Notes: generated by a model not told the origin, from the letters alone. DNA of 31,083 nt from Verrucomicrobiota bacterium (GCA_003218785.1 QHOM01000042.1:1-31083); one strand, 5' to 3'; shown: positions 8,204 through 17,500, counted from the stretch's first letter. Made by a program: numbers and translations.

Positions 8204-9045
8204 TCGCGCATTCAGGTAAGCCGGGCATTGCCGATTTGGTCAACGTCATCGCCCAGCAGTTCGGCCGCTTTTCGATTTCAGTCTTGGTCGAAAAAGAAAC
8301 CGCAGCCATTGCTGGCAATAAATCGGGGCATTCGATGGCAGAATTGGGGGCTGCGGCGGATCTTCTAGTGGTAGCCGGAGGCGACGGAACAATTCTACAT
8401 GTGGTTGGGCAACTCGGCGAAGTCCTCAAGCCAATCTTCGGCATCAACGTGGGCTCGCTCGGTTTCCTGACCTGCGCGAATTCTTCCACCTATCGCGAAG
8501 CAGTGGAATGCATCGCGAAAGATCGGATTAACTTTAGTCAACGAGCGCTAATCGAGGCGCGGGTGAAGCTCGGCGAGAAGCAAACCGCCAAAATGATCGC
8601 GCTGAACGACGCCGTGTTAAGCCGCGGCGAGCTTTCGCGCCTCGTACTCCTGTGCACGCGGGTCAACGGCGAGCCGCTCACCGAATTCAATGCGGACGGT
8701 CTGATTGTTGCGACGCCGACCGGGTCCACGGCGTACTCGCTTTCTGCCGGCGGGCCGATTCTCGATCCTGAGTCTGGCGTTTTCGTGATCACGCCGATCT
8801 GTCCACATGTTTTGACGAACCGATCGATTATCGTCTCAGAAGGATCGACAATCGAAATCGAAGCGAGTGATCCGGATTATCCAGTCTTTCTGACACTGGA
8901 CGGCCGCAAGCCCATACATGTGGAGCGAGGATCGATAGTCACCATTCGCAAGGCGAAGAAGACGCTGCCGCTGGCGGCCCTGCCCCACGCCTCATTCTTC
9001 AGCGTGGTCCGGCAGAAATTGAAATGGAGCGGCAGCAACTTATGA
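8179..9045 (+). CDS. nadK: NAD kinase
   Basis: Phosphorylates NAD to NADP in the cytoplasm. The signature GGDGT is at residues 67-71 (catalytic Asp69), followed by GINVGSLGFLT, the substrate motif FNADGLIVATPTGSTAYSLS and ITPICPH; LTLDGRKPI is the conserved beta-strand near the C-terminus. The 288-residue length fits the family. It begins 25 bp inside tlyA, the same pairing seen in many bacteria. A 154-bp gap follows, after which the accessory stretch begins. Confidence 0.96.
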   Translation: MPPKTIGLIAHSGKPGIADLVNVIAQQFGRFSISVLVEKETAAIAGNKSGHSMAELGAAADLLVVAGGDGTILHVVGQLGEVLKPIFGINVGSLGFLTCANSSTYREAVECIAKDRINFSQRALIEARVKLGEKQTAKMIALNDAVLSRGELSRLVLLCTRVNGEPLTEFNADGLIVATPTGSTAYSLSAGGPILDPESGVFVITPICPHVLTNRSIIVSEGSTIEIEASDPDYPVFLTLDGRKPIHVERGSIVTIRKAKKTLPLAALPHASFFSVVRQKLKWSGSNL

Positions 9046-9139
9046 CGCCGCGGAGCCAGCGAATCGCAGCAAGCAAGCTGTCCGTATTCGCCTAATATTT
9101 CCGCACGCATCTGTAGCGGAGCGCGGATGAAAAATAGTC

Positions 9140-9169
9140 TTGCATTGCTTTATTAATAAATGTTAATAA
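9140..9169 (+). promoter_or_regulatory. Possible sigma70-type promoter before the DUF5069 gene
   Basis: TTGCAT (9140-9145) and TAATAA (9164-9169) are 18 bp apart in a locally AT-rich stretch. A strong ribosome site AGGAGG follows at 9184-9189, 10 bases before the ATG at 9200. No other promoter-like signal stands out in this gap. Confidence 0.4.
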
Positions 9170-9199
9170 ATTGCAACAAATCCAGGAGGTCTCGTAAAA

Positions 9200-9490
9200 A
9201 TGGGCTCCCATATGAGAGAGTTCGGTCTCCGTAGTCCCTACGACAAGGTGGGCGGTTTGCTTTATTTCGGCCGGATGCTGGACAAAATTCGTAGCCATGC
9301 CAAAGGAGAATTGCCTCTCGAATATGAAGTAAATCTTGGAAAAGGCTTCGGCGAAAAATGCCTCACCTTTCTGCGAGTTAGATACGAAGCAGTAATCGAG
9401 TACGTGAATCTGGGCCTCACGGAGGGCGCGCGCCTCATGGAACTGCTCGATCCTTTGACGCGAAGGGAATCTAACGCGTCCCCGCTATGA
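9200..9490 (+). CDS. DUF5069-like protein, short form
   Basis: The first 70 residues match DUF5069 as I know it: GLRSPYDKVGGLLYFGRMLDKIR followed by ELPLEYEVNLGKGFGEKCLTFLRVRYEAV. The function of this family is unknown; members are small soluble proteins. Usual length is about 140 residues, ending in a segment with Trp and a KRGW-like tail; here the protein stops at 96 and the last ~25 residues (TEGARLMELLDPLTRR) do not look like the family. So it appears C-terminally truncated or replaced. It has its own strong ribosome site. The stop overlaps the next start as ATGA. Confidence 0.75.
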   Translation: MGSHMREFGLRSPYDKVGGLLYFGRMLDKIRSHAKGELPLEYEVNLGKGFGEKCLTFLRVRYEAVIEYVNLGLTEGARLMELLDPLTRRESNASPL

Positions 9491-9780
9491 CGCTGATCAA
9501 TCTAATCACCGAGAACCTTCTGCCATCTGCGTTCGTGGGGGGTTGTGCTGTGGTGTTCATTTTGTGGGCAATCAAGACGGACAAAGATCGGCGTGATACC
9601 AATCGGATTTATGAAGTTCTCCGCCGGTTCGCTCAAGATGGGCGGCACATGTTTCGGAGTTCAGGAAGGATTTCTGGAATAACAAACCTAAGCCAATCCC
9701 GTATCTCGGACTTGTGCAGCAAGCACCCCAACATTGAACGTAAGGAACACGAGCGTCATATGTGGCGTGTCGTAAATTGA
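9487..9780 (+). CDS. Small membrane protein with a winged-helix-like tail
   Basis: 97 residues. One hydrophobic span at about residues 12-30 (SAFVGGCAVVFILWAI) is followed by positive residues, so the tail should be cytoplasmic. The tail (RIYEVLRRFAQDGRHMF, then TNLSQSRISDLCSKH and WRVV at the end) has the rhythm of a small winged helix-turn-helix domain, with NLSQSRISDLC as the recognition-helix candidate. I do not recognise a family. It starts inside the DUF5069 stop (ATGA), so translation is coupled. A membrane-tethered DNA-binding role is only a guess. Confidence 0.5.
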   Translation: MTLINLITENLLPSAFVGGCAVVFILWAIKTDKDRRDTNRIYEVLRRFAQDGRHMFRSSGRISGITNLSQSRISDLCSKHPNIERKEHERHMWRVVN

Positions 9781-9932
9781 CCACTCGCCACACTCTTATC
9801 TGGCGCAGTAAGCTTCCCGCGCTAGAGGCCGGCGGTTTCAGCCGCTCGCGCAATGCTGTGATTCGCGTTTACGATGAAGCAGGTGAGGTGATTCAAACGC
9901 ACGAGCATACTGGCGATTTCAAAGAGTGGTAA
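9762..9932 (+). CDS. Small protein ending THEHTGDFKEW
   Basis: A 56-residue frame from a GTG at 9762 (or a TTG at 9777), overlapping the end of the previous gene. Its second half, FSRSRNAVIRVYDEAGEVI and then QTHEHTGDFKEW, has strong protein character and resembles small proteins of unknown function found near mobile elements in many soil bacteria (from memory). No ribosome site is visible, so it may be a remnant or translated by coupling. Confidence 0.5.
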   Translation: MACRKLTTRHTLIWRSKLPALEAGGFSRSRNAVIRVYDEAGEVIQTHEHTGDFKEW

Positions 9933-10169
9933 GCCAATCGTGTTTGGCATTGCGAGGCAAACAAAAAGCGGCCGCGCGCTGAAACGTGACGGGCTGATTG
10001 CGAGTGCTCTGCCTTCTGAGACACCAGCTTTACTGATTGTTGATGACGACCGTTTGCAGTGCAGACTTGCTCACTTCCAATGTTTCAATTCATGGATGCC
10101 GATGAAGGGCGAAAAGTCAACGATACCCATATAAATGGCTGCTCGCGCTTAAGCATGGCAGGACGAAGA

Positions 10170-10199
10170 GGGCGTTTCACACCCGCTATAGAAACGCCC
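10170..10199. repeat. Perfect 9-bp hairpin
   Basis: GGGCGTTTC (10170-10178) pairs perfectly with GAAACGCCC (10191-10199) around a 12-base loop. No T-run follows. It may be a terminator-like or element-end structure; I see no second copy in the window. Confidence 0.45.
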
Positions 10200-10375
10200 T
10201 TCGCGAGAGGATAGAAAACTCCCGTGCTCTAAAAAGGTGCGGCTCATTGGCGTCGACAGTCGCGCCACGGTTGAGTTTGGTGCAAGGTAACCGAGTAGGA
10301 TATTAAAGCCACTTTCTCGATAACATCAGACAATATATGTCATATAAAATCGCAAGAGGTTGGGTCTGATTGGTA

Positions 10376-10404
10376 TTGACAAGAATCGTCTGCCTGACTA
10401 AGGT
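10376..10404 (+). promoter_or_regulatory. Possible promoter before the small gene at 10434
   Basis: TTGACA (10376-10381), then 17 bp, then TAAGGT (10399-10404). The spacing is ideal and the -35 is a consensus match, the -10 poor. The next ATG is 30 bp downstream. Confidence 0.35.
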
Positions 10405-10433
10405 CGCGACGAACCCCCCATTTCCGAGCCGAT

Positions 10434-10634
10434 ATGAAAGCGCTCGCGCATCAAATCGAACACGAACTGCAACGCGGCGAATGGAAGCACTGTGCTATTT
10501 ATGAGGGTGAATTGCAACGCTTCTGGCCGCTGCAGCAGAAAGAGCGCGAAGCAGAGATCGCCAGTTTTGCAATGGAATATGGATTCCGACTCCTGTATTA
10601 CCGCAAGGGACTGTGCGCCATCTTCGGCAAATAA
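10434..10634 (+). CDS. Small soluble protein of unknown function
   Basis: 66 residues: a charged helical start (MKALAHQIEHELQRGEW), then FWPLQQKEREAEIASFAMEYGF and a C-terminal LLYYRKGLCAIFGK. The pattern of amphipathic helices with an aromatic end is protein-like, and the ATG is preceded by a promoter-like site. No family recognised. Shortness and position in an accessory stretch lower confidence. Confidence 0.45.
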   Translation: MKALAHQIEHELQRGEWKHCAIYEGELQRFWPLQQKEREAEIASFAMEYGFRLLYYRKGLCAIFGK

Positions 10635-10702
10635 GCCTCGCATCCGCCCGTTTATAGTGCGCACCAATATCTTGGAAAATCAGAATTCGGTGGCGATCTT
10701 CT

Positions 10703-10846
10703 CATCGTGTCAATTTCGTGCGCGGGCATTACAGTCTCGGAACCACGCCAGCGGTAGCCGCTGAATTGGAAGAAAAGCCGTGGAGCTTAGAACAAGTCAT
10801 GGAAATGACGGAAGCCTATTGGCTCAGGAAAAGGGAACTCGCGTGA
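10703..10846 (+). pseudogene. Transposase C-terminal remnant
   Basis: A 47-residue open stretch with no start codon of its own reads FVRGHYSLGTTPAVAAELEE, then KPWSLEQVMEMTEAYW. The pattern 'H.SLGTTPA.AA.L....WSLE' is typical of the end of DDE transposases of the IS1-like type (family knowledge; assignment to a particular family is uncertain). The catalytic part is absent: upstream bases in this frame give no further match. It marks an old insertion that has been mostly lost. Confidence 0.55.
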
Positions 10847-10931
10847 ATCCGCCCGATTTGACGTAAAGAAACCGAGCGAATAGCCTGAGGCGAGTCCCTT
10901 CTGACGAACAAATGAAAAGGAAAACTCAAAC

Positions 10932-11153
10932 ATGAATCATATTATGAAGATAGCCGCTGCGACGTTTTTGATCGGAGTTGCCGGACTCTTGGTATATGAG
11001 AGCCAAGCTGACACTCCGCGAATGGAATGCCTAAAGAGGTGCCAGGACGCGAATAACGCGTGTCTTGCCTCAGCAGGAGACGATGAAAGCAAACGCTCAG
11101 CTTGCGATCAGCAACTAGACGATTGTTTAAAAGCCTGTCCGCCCCCGGAATAA
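10932..11153 (+). CDS. Secreted six-cysteine miniprotein
   Basis: 73 residues. An N-terminal signal or anchor segment (ATFLIGVAGLLVY, residues 10-22) precedes a charged domain with six cysteines at 33, 37, 44, 58, 65 and 69. The spacing is mirror-symmetric: C-X3-C-X6-C, 13 residues, then C-X6-C-X3-C. This fits an antiparallel helical hairpin held by three disulfides (33-69, 37-65, 44-58), similar in plan to CX3C proteins of mitochondria, though a relation is not implied. It stands alone with an A/G-rich ribosome site (AAAAGGAAAA) ahead of the ATG. Function unknown. Confidence 0.7.
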   Translation: MNHIMKIAAATFLIGVAGLLVYESQADTPRMECLKRCQDANNACLASAGDDESKRSACDQQLDDCLKACPPPE

Positions 11154-11696
11154 AATTACCATACCCAATCGGCACCAACACCAATCGAAAGCGGCTTTAG
11201 AGTGCCGAATCGGCACCCCAACGCGCTTGTCCAAACCTACCCGTCCCTCTCCCGGTGCTGCTTGTTCTTGCTTGGGGTCCGTCGTGATCGACTCTCGGAG
11301 CGATTGGCTCCAATTACCGCGTGCCGTTGATCATGGGAAGCTCCGGTAGGCCCAACTCTGCCTTTGCGATCGTCCCGGACCTAAAACCGATCAGAAGCAC
11401 TTAGTTGTCTCATGAGAGCCCACCGAAACGTCTAATTGATAGGGATAAACCATAGTTTCTACTGTCATTGCATATACAGCCTTACGGCGCGAACGAGTCC
11501 ACTTGGTCGCCCGAGATGGCATTCTCAAGTGACCAAGCTTGCGAATTTTCCATAGTCAAATTCCAATCAATTCGCTGACATCCCTGCTGCGTCGGCTAAA
11601 TCACAGCCTGCCAACGCCAGAAGGCAATGTCTCTGCCGACCTCGCCCTTGACGTTACCATCGCGAATGTTAGCATCGCCGGAACTTTGACTTTAAC
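11154..11696. other. Intergenic stretch with no recognisable gene
   Basis: About 540 bp. No frame has convincing protein character. Two stems are visible: GTGCCG/CGGCAC at 11202-11216 (3-base loop), which could end the miniprotein transcript, and CTTGGTC/GACCAAG at 11502-11537 with a weaker inner GAG/CTC pairing. I see nothing else. Confidence 0.5.
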
Positions 11697-11708
11697 TTGA
11701 AAAACATC

Positions 11709-12191
11709 ATGAATACTTTCCGCAGCGCCTTCATCTTTTGTCTCACGCTTGGCCTTCTTCTGATTTTCGGCTCACTAAAACTGAGTCATGGGGCGCAGCA
11801 GGAAATCTCGGGCAGTGTCCAGGAGATGATGTCACCGGAGGAGTTCAGGGCGGCAGGCCTAAATAAGTTGTCGCCGGGAGAGCTGCAAAAGCTCGATGCC
11901 TGGTTGCAAGGTTATCGGCAAGCTGCCGAAAAGAAAGCTACTTCGCGCGCAGAGCGCACAAAGCTCGATCTTCTTGTGAGCCGTGTGGATGGTTCCTTTG
12001 ACGGCTTGACCGGCAGGACAGTGATTCGTTTGGAAGACGGAACAGTATGGAAGCAGGCAAATGCTGACGACCGATTTCGTCCTCGAGTAACTGATCACCC
12101 TGCAGCCGCTGTCATTCACTCGTTGTTTGGTTATAAAATGCGCATTGAAGGGACACCGGAATTTTATGTCGATCCGGTGCGTAACCCTTAG
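11709..12191 (+). CDS. Secreted protein of unknown function with PEEFRAAGL motif
   Basis: 160 residues from the ATG at 11709; a TTG four codons earlier is possible but less likely. A clear signal peptide (FIFCLTLGLLLIFG, cleavage near HGA) means export. The mature part begins with a helical motif MSPEEFRAAGLNKLSPGELQ, known from many exported hypothetical proteins of Gram-negative bacteria, and ends with a small beta-rich domain (SFDGLTGRTVIRLEDGTVWKQ). The role is unknown; the second part looks like an OB/SH3-like barrel. It is convergent with lysC; the two stop regions overlap by 4 bases. Confidence 0.75.
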   Translation: MNTFRSAFIFCLTLGLLLIFGSLKLSHGAQQEISGSVQEMMSPEEFRAAGLNKLSPGELQKLDAWLQGYRQAAEKKATSRAERTKLDLLVSRVDGSFDGLTGRTVIRLEDGTVWKQANADDRFRPRVTDHPAAAVIHSLFGYKMRIEGTPEFYVDPVRNP

Positions 12192-13328
12192 CTTGCGCTA
12201 CGCGGCTCCGGGGTGCTGGCGGTCGGCAGCAATCGCGCCAAACCGAACTCTGCGTGTATTAGTTGGGCCGCGCGCTCCGCGTCTTTTTCATCGATAATGA
12301 CCGCGATTTTGATCTCCGAGGTGGAGACCAACTGAATATTGATCCCACCCCGACCCAGGCATTCGAACATTCGCGCGGCTACACCGGAATGTGATCGCAT
12401 CCCAATCCCGACGACGCTCAATTTGGCGACGCTGCCTGCGGTGTTCAAGCGTTTCGCGCCCACTTCGCTCACCACCGGCATCAAAATTTTTCGGGCATTC
12501 TCCAATTCGTCCTCGTGAATCGTGAATGAAATGTCGGTCGTTCCGCCGATCGAGGCATTTTGCACAATCATGTCCACGATGATGTGCGCCGCAGCAACAT
12601 TCGAAAAGATCCGGCCAGCAACGCCTGGTTCGTCCCGTACCCCGGCGATCGTGAGTTTTGCCTGGTGGCGGTCGAGACTAATGCCACGAATAACCACGTC
12701 CTCCATGCTCGGGGTCGCTTCCTTAGCAATTGTTCCGGTGCTCGTTTTGAAACTCGACCGCACCTCGAATTCGATTCCGAATTTTTTTGCAAACTCCACC
12801 GCCCGCGATTGCATCACCTTCGACCCGGCACTAGCCATCTCGAGCAACTCGTCATAGGCAAGCGCGTCGAGTTTTTTTGCGTCAGTCACGATGTGCGGAT
12901 CACACGTGAAGACACCATCGACATCGGTAAAAATCTGGCAGACATCCGCGTTCAGGGCCCCGGCCAGCGCGACCGCCGTCAGGTCGGACCCGCCCCGGCC
13001 AAGCGTTGTTGTTTCTCCTTCCGGCGTCTGACCCTGGAAACCGGCAACGATGACGATGTAATCGTCCGACAACAACTCATGAATTTGCTTTGGACTGACA
13101 TTCGCAATTCGCGCCCTCGTGTGGTTGCGGTCAGTTAAAATTCCTGCTTGGGCGCCTGTCAATGAAATCGCTCTCCCACCGAGCGCGTGTCACTCCCGCT
13201 ATCGCCGAGATCACCGCCACCACGCGGCATCCTTCGCGTTGTGTCTCAACGAGCCGACGCGCCACGTTGCGGATTCGCTCAGGAGTCCCGACCGAAGTGC
13301 CGCCGTATTTTTGAACAACCAGGCGCAT
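12188..13328 (-). pseudogene. lysC: Aspartate kinase, broken by internal deletion and frameshift
   Basis: Aspartate kinase starts the lysine/threonine/methionine branch. The N-terminal piece from the ATG at 13328 has KYGGTSVGTPERI and VVAVISAIAGVT, then leaves the family and stops at 13131. The rest lies in another frame: ALGGRAISLTGAQAGI, GFQGQTPEGETTTLGRGGSD, FTDVDGVFTCDP, and two ACT domains (regulatory) at the C-terminus. Between GVT and ALGG a normal enzyme has about 40 more residues including the STGEQ substrate motif; they are missing, and the join lies near 13188 on this strand. The TTG at 13162 that opens the larger frame is inside the conserved SLTGAQ segment and is not a real start. 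thrC lies just upstream in the same direction. Either gene loss or a sequence error. Confidence 0.88.
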
Positions 13329-13414
13329 GTCAGGAGTTAATTATGGAGCAACAACGCGAACTGCGAAACGGCATCGTTTCCGCTTTAGAATCGAGCGTGT
13401 CAACTATGGTTGCC

Positions 13415-14521
13415 CTAGAGTCCAATCGCGCGCTGTACATCGTGTACCGTCGCCGCGACTGGCACGACTTTGCTCATTCCCTGCATGATTACATCGGGAT
13501 CTTTCAATCCATGTCCGGTAACGGTGCAAACAATCCCGCTTCCTTCCGGAATTTCTTTGAATGAATACGCCGCCTCCTTTGAGTTGCAGCATTTGAAAAA
13601 TCCAGCAATGGCCGCCGCGCTCGCGGGTTCGACAAGAATTCCTTCGTCCCGCGCCAGCCATATTTGTGCAGCGACAATCTCTTCATCGGAAATAATATCG
13701 ACAGCCCCACTGGATTCGGCGATCGCCACGCGGGCTTGCTTCCAACTCGCCGGATTGCCGATTCGAATGGCGGACGCAACCGTTTCCGGTTTATTGACGA
13801 TTCGGTCGTGAAAAATCGGCGCGGCGCCAGTAGCTTGGAAACCAATCATCGCGGGTAACTTCGTTGATCTTTGGTGCGATTGATATTCCCGGTACCCAGT
13901 CCAATACGCGGTGATGTTTCCGGCGTTACCGAGCGGCAGCAAATGAAAATCGGGTGCGTCTCCTATCACATCCACAATCTCAAACGCCGCCGTTTTCTGC
14001 CCGGCGATCCTATCGGGATTGATCGAGTTCACGATGGCAAAATCGTCGCGTTCGCCGATCTCGCGCACGATTCGAAGCGCGTCGTCAAAGTTGCCATCAA
14101 TAGCAACGATTTTTGCACCGTAAGCAAAAGCTTGCAGCAATTTGCCGCTCGCAATTTTCCCCGCAGGCAAGACCACTACGCACCGAATTCCGGCACGGGC
14201 GGCATAGGCCGCCGCCGAAGCCGAAGTATTTCCCGTTGAAGCGCAGATGATAGCGTTTGCCTTGCGCTCCATCGCTTTGGAGACTGCCAAGGTCATGCCG
14301 CGATCCTTGAAGGAACACGTCGGATTGACGCCTTCATTCTTCACAAAAACATCGCAGCCACGACCGATCCGCTTACTTAGTCGTGAAGAATAGATGAGCG
14401 GCGTGTCCCCTTCGCCCAGAGAAACGATCGGCGTCGATTCAGAAACCGGCAGATATTCGCGGTACTGCTCGATCACTCCCCTGCCCCGGTTCAGCTTTGA
14501 TCTTGTCGCGTCCATCAACAT
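13415..14521 (-). CDS. thrC: Threonine synthase
   Basis: PLP enzyme that turns O-phosphohomoserine into threonine. The PLP lysine is in the motif NPTCSFKDRGM (Lys72 counted from the ATG at 14521); the family usually has Gly where this has Cys. ASTGNTSASAAAYAARAG and the phosphate-binding LGNAGNITAYW are clear, as are GNPASW and the C-terminal TGHGLKDPD. Length of about 368 is normal, and no internal gap is seen. The frame extends to a TTG at 14536; ATGs at 14521 and 14515 are better starts. It precedes lysC on the same strand, so the two form an aspartate-family pair, and is divergent from the E1-E2 gene. Confidence 0.95.
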   Translation of the reverse strand: MLMDATRSKLNRGRGVIEQYREYLPVSESTPIVSLGEGDTPLIYSSRLSKRIGRGCDVFVKNEGVNPTCSFKDRGMTLAVSKAMERKANAIICASTGNTSASAAAYAARAGIRCVVVLPAGKIASGKLLQAFAYGAKIVAIDGNFDDALRIVREIGERDDFAIVNSINPDRIAGQKTAAFEIVDVIGDAPDFHLLPLGNAGNITAYWTGYREYQSHQRSTKLPAMIGFQATGAAPIFHDRIVNKPETVASAIRIGNPASWKQARVAIAESSGAVDIISDEEIVAAQIWLARDEGILVEPASAAAIAGFFKCCNSKEAAYSFKEIPEGSGIVCTVTGHGLKDPDVIMQGMSKVVPVAATVHDVQRAIGL

Positions 14522-14584
14522 TTCTATTCGAAGCAAATCCGCGCGATTGTCGATCTGTAAGTGCGGTTGTAAGCTCAGGGCCGT

Positions 14585-17500
14585 ATGCCTGTGCTGAGCA
14601 AAGAAGATAAGCTGCGACTCTTAAACACGATTCTGGAGAGCCGGCATGCAGACCTGCGCGAGCAGAATTTGAATCGGCAGGGCAAAGGACACTTTCACGT
14701 TTCCGGAATGGGCCACGAAGCGCTAGCGGCGGTTTCATTTCTCATGGAGCCGGATGATTACATGGTCCCGTATTATCGCGATCGCGGGCTTATTCTTGGT
14801 CGCGGGATGACGACACGCCAACTTGGTTTCGAATATTTCGCCAAACGCGATACCGGAAGCGGCGGGCGGCAGATGCCATCACATTACAGCCACGCGGATT
14901 TACATATTTGGAGTGTGCCGACGCCAACTGGTTCACAGCTTCTCCCCGCATGCGGGATTGGTTGGGGAATCCAGCTCGATGGCAAAAAAAATCTTGTTGT
15001 TACGACAGTCGGCGACGCCGCGACCCGACAAGGCGATTTCTTCGAGGCTATTTCTTTCGCAAAAGAAAAAAAATTACCTGTTCTCTTCCTCGTTGAAGAC
15101 AACGGCTATGGCATCAGCATGCCCACACGGGAGACGAATCCGCTCGTGCTCGGCGTGCTTCAAGCCAGCGATTGGCAGCAAATCGACGGTCGCGATGTCC
15201 AGAAACTCTACGACTCAGCAAGCGTGGCGATGGAGGCAATCCGTGCTGGCAAAGGCCCGGCGTTTTTCTGGATTAAGATGGAACGGCTTTCCAGTCACAC
15301 CAGTTCGGACGACCAAAAACTTTATCGCAGCCCGGAAGAATTACGGGAACTCGAGAAATGCGATCCACTGAAATGCTGGAAAGATCAACTGATCGAGGAA
15401 GGTGTAATCACCGCCGAGGAATTTGTAAAGATCGATACGGAAATAAAGGAACGTATCCGCCGGGAGTACAGCGATGCAGAGAAGGCCGAGGATCCGTCGC
15501 CTAATGAGCTTCTCGCGAATGTCGCGAAACCGCCGCAAAGGATTGATAAAGAGATCCTGCCGCCAGGGAAATACCGCATCGGTGACACCGTAAACAAAAC
15601 ATTGCGCGCTAGTCTCGAAGAAGATCCGCGACGCATCATCTTCGGCGAAGACATCGAAGATCCAAAAGGCGGCGTGTTTCGCCTTACGCAAAAGCTTTCA
15701 ACCGAGTTCCCGAACCAAGTCTTCAATTCGCCGCTCGCTGAGTCAACCATTCTCGGTGTTGCCTGCGGCCTCGCCTCCTACGGCAAACGCCCAGTCTTTG
15801 AGTTGCAATTTATCGATTTCATTTATCCAGGATTCAACCAGCTCGTCACCAATATCTCGACCTTGCGCTGGCGATCGTTCGGCAATTGGAAATGTCCTGC
15901 CGTGATTTATGCGCCGTATGGGGCATATCTCCCCGGCGGCAGCCTGTGGCACAGCCAGGCGAACGAATCGGCGCTCGCACATTATCCCGGTCTGAGCATC
16001 GTCATTCCGAGCACGCCCAAAGACGCAGCTGGATTGCTTTGGACATCGATGCATGCCGAGGATCCCGTGATCTTTCTGATTCCCAAACATCTGCTCTGGG
16101 CCGAACACGAATATGCCGAGCCAATTCGTGCTGTCCCGTTGGGTGAGGCTTGCAGGCGCACGAGGGGCTCTGACCTCACGCTGGTTGCATGGGGCAACAC
16201 GATCGAGAAATCTCTCGAAGCAATCGCGAGAATCGAACACGAAATGAGCGTCGAGTTGATCGATCTGCGGTCGATCATGCCCTGGGACCGCGACACGATT
16301 GAAGAATCGGTGCAAAAGACCCGGAGGCTCGTGGTTGTGCAGGAAGACACCGAAAATTGCAGCGTGGGTCAGATGATCATTTCGCATGTGACCGGCAAAC
16401 CGGAACTTTGGAATGAGATGATCAGCCCGCCGATTCTCGTCAGCAAAGCCAACGTCATGATTGGCTACAATCCGATCTACGAATACTCTGCGCTGCCAGA
16501 TGTGGAGCGTATCGTCGCCGCACTGAAACGCTCTGTTGCAAAAAAACAGGGGCGCGCAGTTGCCGTAGAGGCGGCTGTCCCCAGCCGCCAAGAAGCCGAG
16601 ATTGTGCGTGAGGCCACGCGCCTCTACACCGCAGACATGGGCAAGCAACGCGCGCAAAGCATCACCGTCCCGGTGATGGGCGAAGGAATTCGCAACGCCA
16701 AAATTGTTTCGCTTTTGAAAAAACCGGGGGACGCTATCGCACTCGACGATCCACTTTGTGAAGTTGAGACCGACAAAGCGGTCTATCCGATAGAGTCGTC
16801 GTTCGCCGGCGTAATGGGCGCATGGAAAACAAAAGTAGGCGAAACGGTCGAGATCGGTCAGGAACTCGGTACTATTCTCACCGGTGAAGCGTCGCCCGCG
16901 GATCAATTTCAAGCTACTGCAAAAGCTTCAGGCGATGGTGTAGAGGCGGCTGTCCCCAGCCGCACAGAGACGCGACCTGCGCCTGAGGACACGCGCTCCT
17001 ACACCAGAATTGCACCTGCCCTTTCGCCCACGATCATGCGCAAACTGAGCCACGTGATTCCTGCCAACTTGCAAATCGATGCGCGCTGGGATGCGATTCG
17101 CAAGGCGCGCGATGCAGCCAAAAAGAAAAACGGAAAGAATGCTCCCTCGCCTTCCGTGATGATCGCGTGGGCAGTCGTGCGCGCCATGGAAAAACACCCG
17201 CCGTTCCGTCGATTAATTCTCGAAAACGACCAGATCATCGAAAACGATAATTTCGATCTCGGCGTTGCGGTTGCGCTGGAAGGCGATCGACTTGCCACTG
17301 CGGTCATTGTCGATGCAAACAAGAAAGGCTGGCCTGAATTTGTAAAGATTTATAACGCGACTGTCGATGCAACCCGTAGCGGCCGTGTCGATGCCATGAA
17401 CGCACCGATCGTGATCACAAGTCTCGGCGCGTTTGGCGTGAAAGCTGGCGCGCCGATTGTAGTGCCGCCATCGGTCGGCACGCTTTTCAACGGCACAGCC

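Larger units (their letters stand above)
9933..10433. other. Stretch without a convincing gene
   Basis: About 500 bp. A frame from a GTG at 9940 to 10134 (64 codons) has no ribosome site and no recognisable protein pattern; I do not call it. The stretch holds a perfect hairpin at 10170 and a promoter-like signal at 10376. Base composition turns AT-richer near 10300-10360. It may be debris of former mobile DNA, given the transposase tail further on. Confidence 0.5.

Noticed and set aside
9200..9214. The protein start MGSHM looks like a cloning-vector tag leftover
   Set aside because: The surrounding DNA is natural intergenic sequence with its own ribosome site, and the rest of the protein matches a natural family; the match is chance.
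9940..10134. 64-codon frame from a GTG
   Set aside because: No ribosome site, no protein-like pattern and no recognisable relative.
11154..11696. Possible noncoding RNA in the long gap
   Set aside because: Only two short stems are visible and no promoter-terminator pair frames them; not enough to call.
12188..13162. Taking the 324-residue frame as a complete aspartate kinase
   Set aside because: Its first codon is a TTG inside the conserved SLTGAQ segment, and the true N-terminus is present upstream in another frame.
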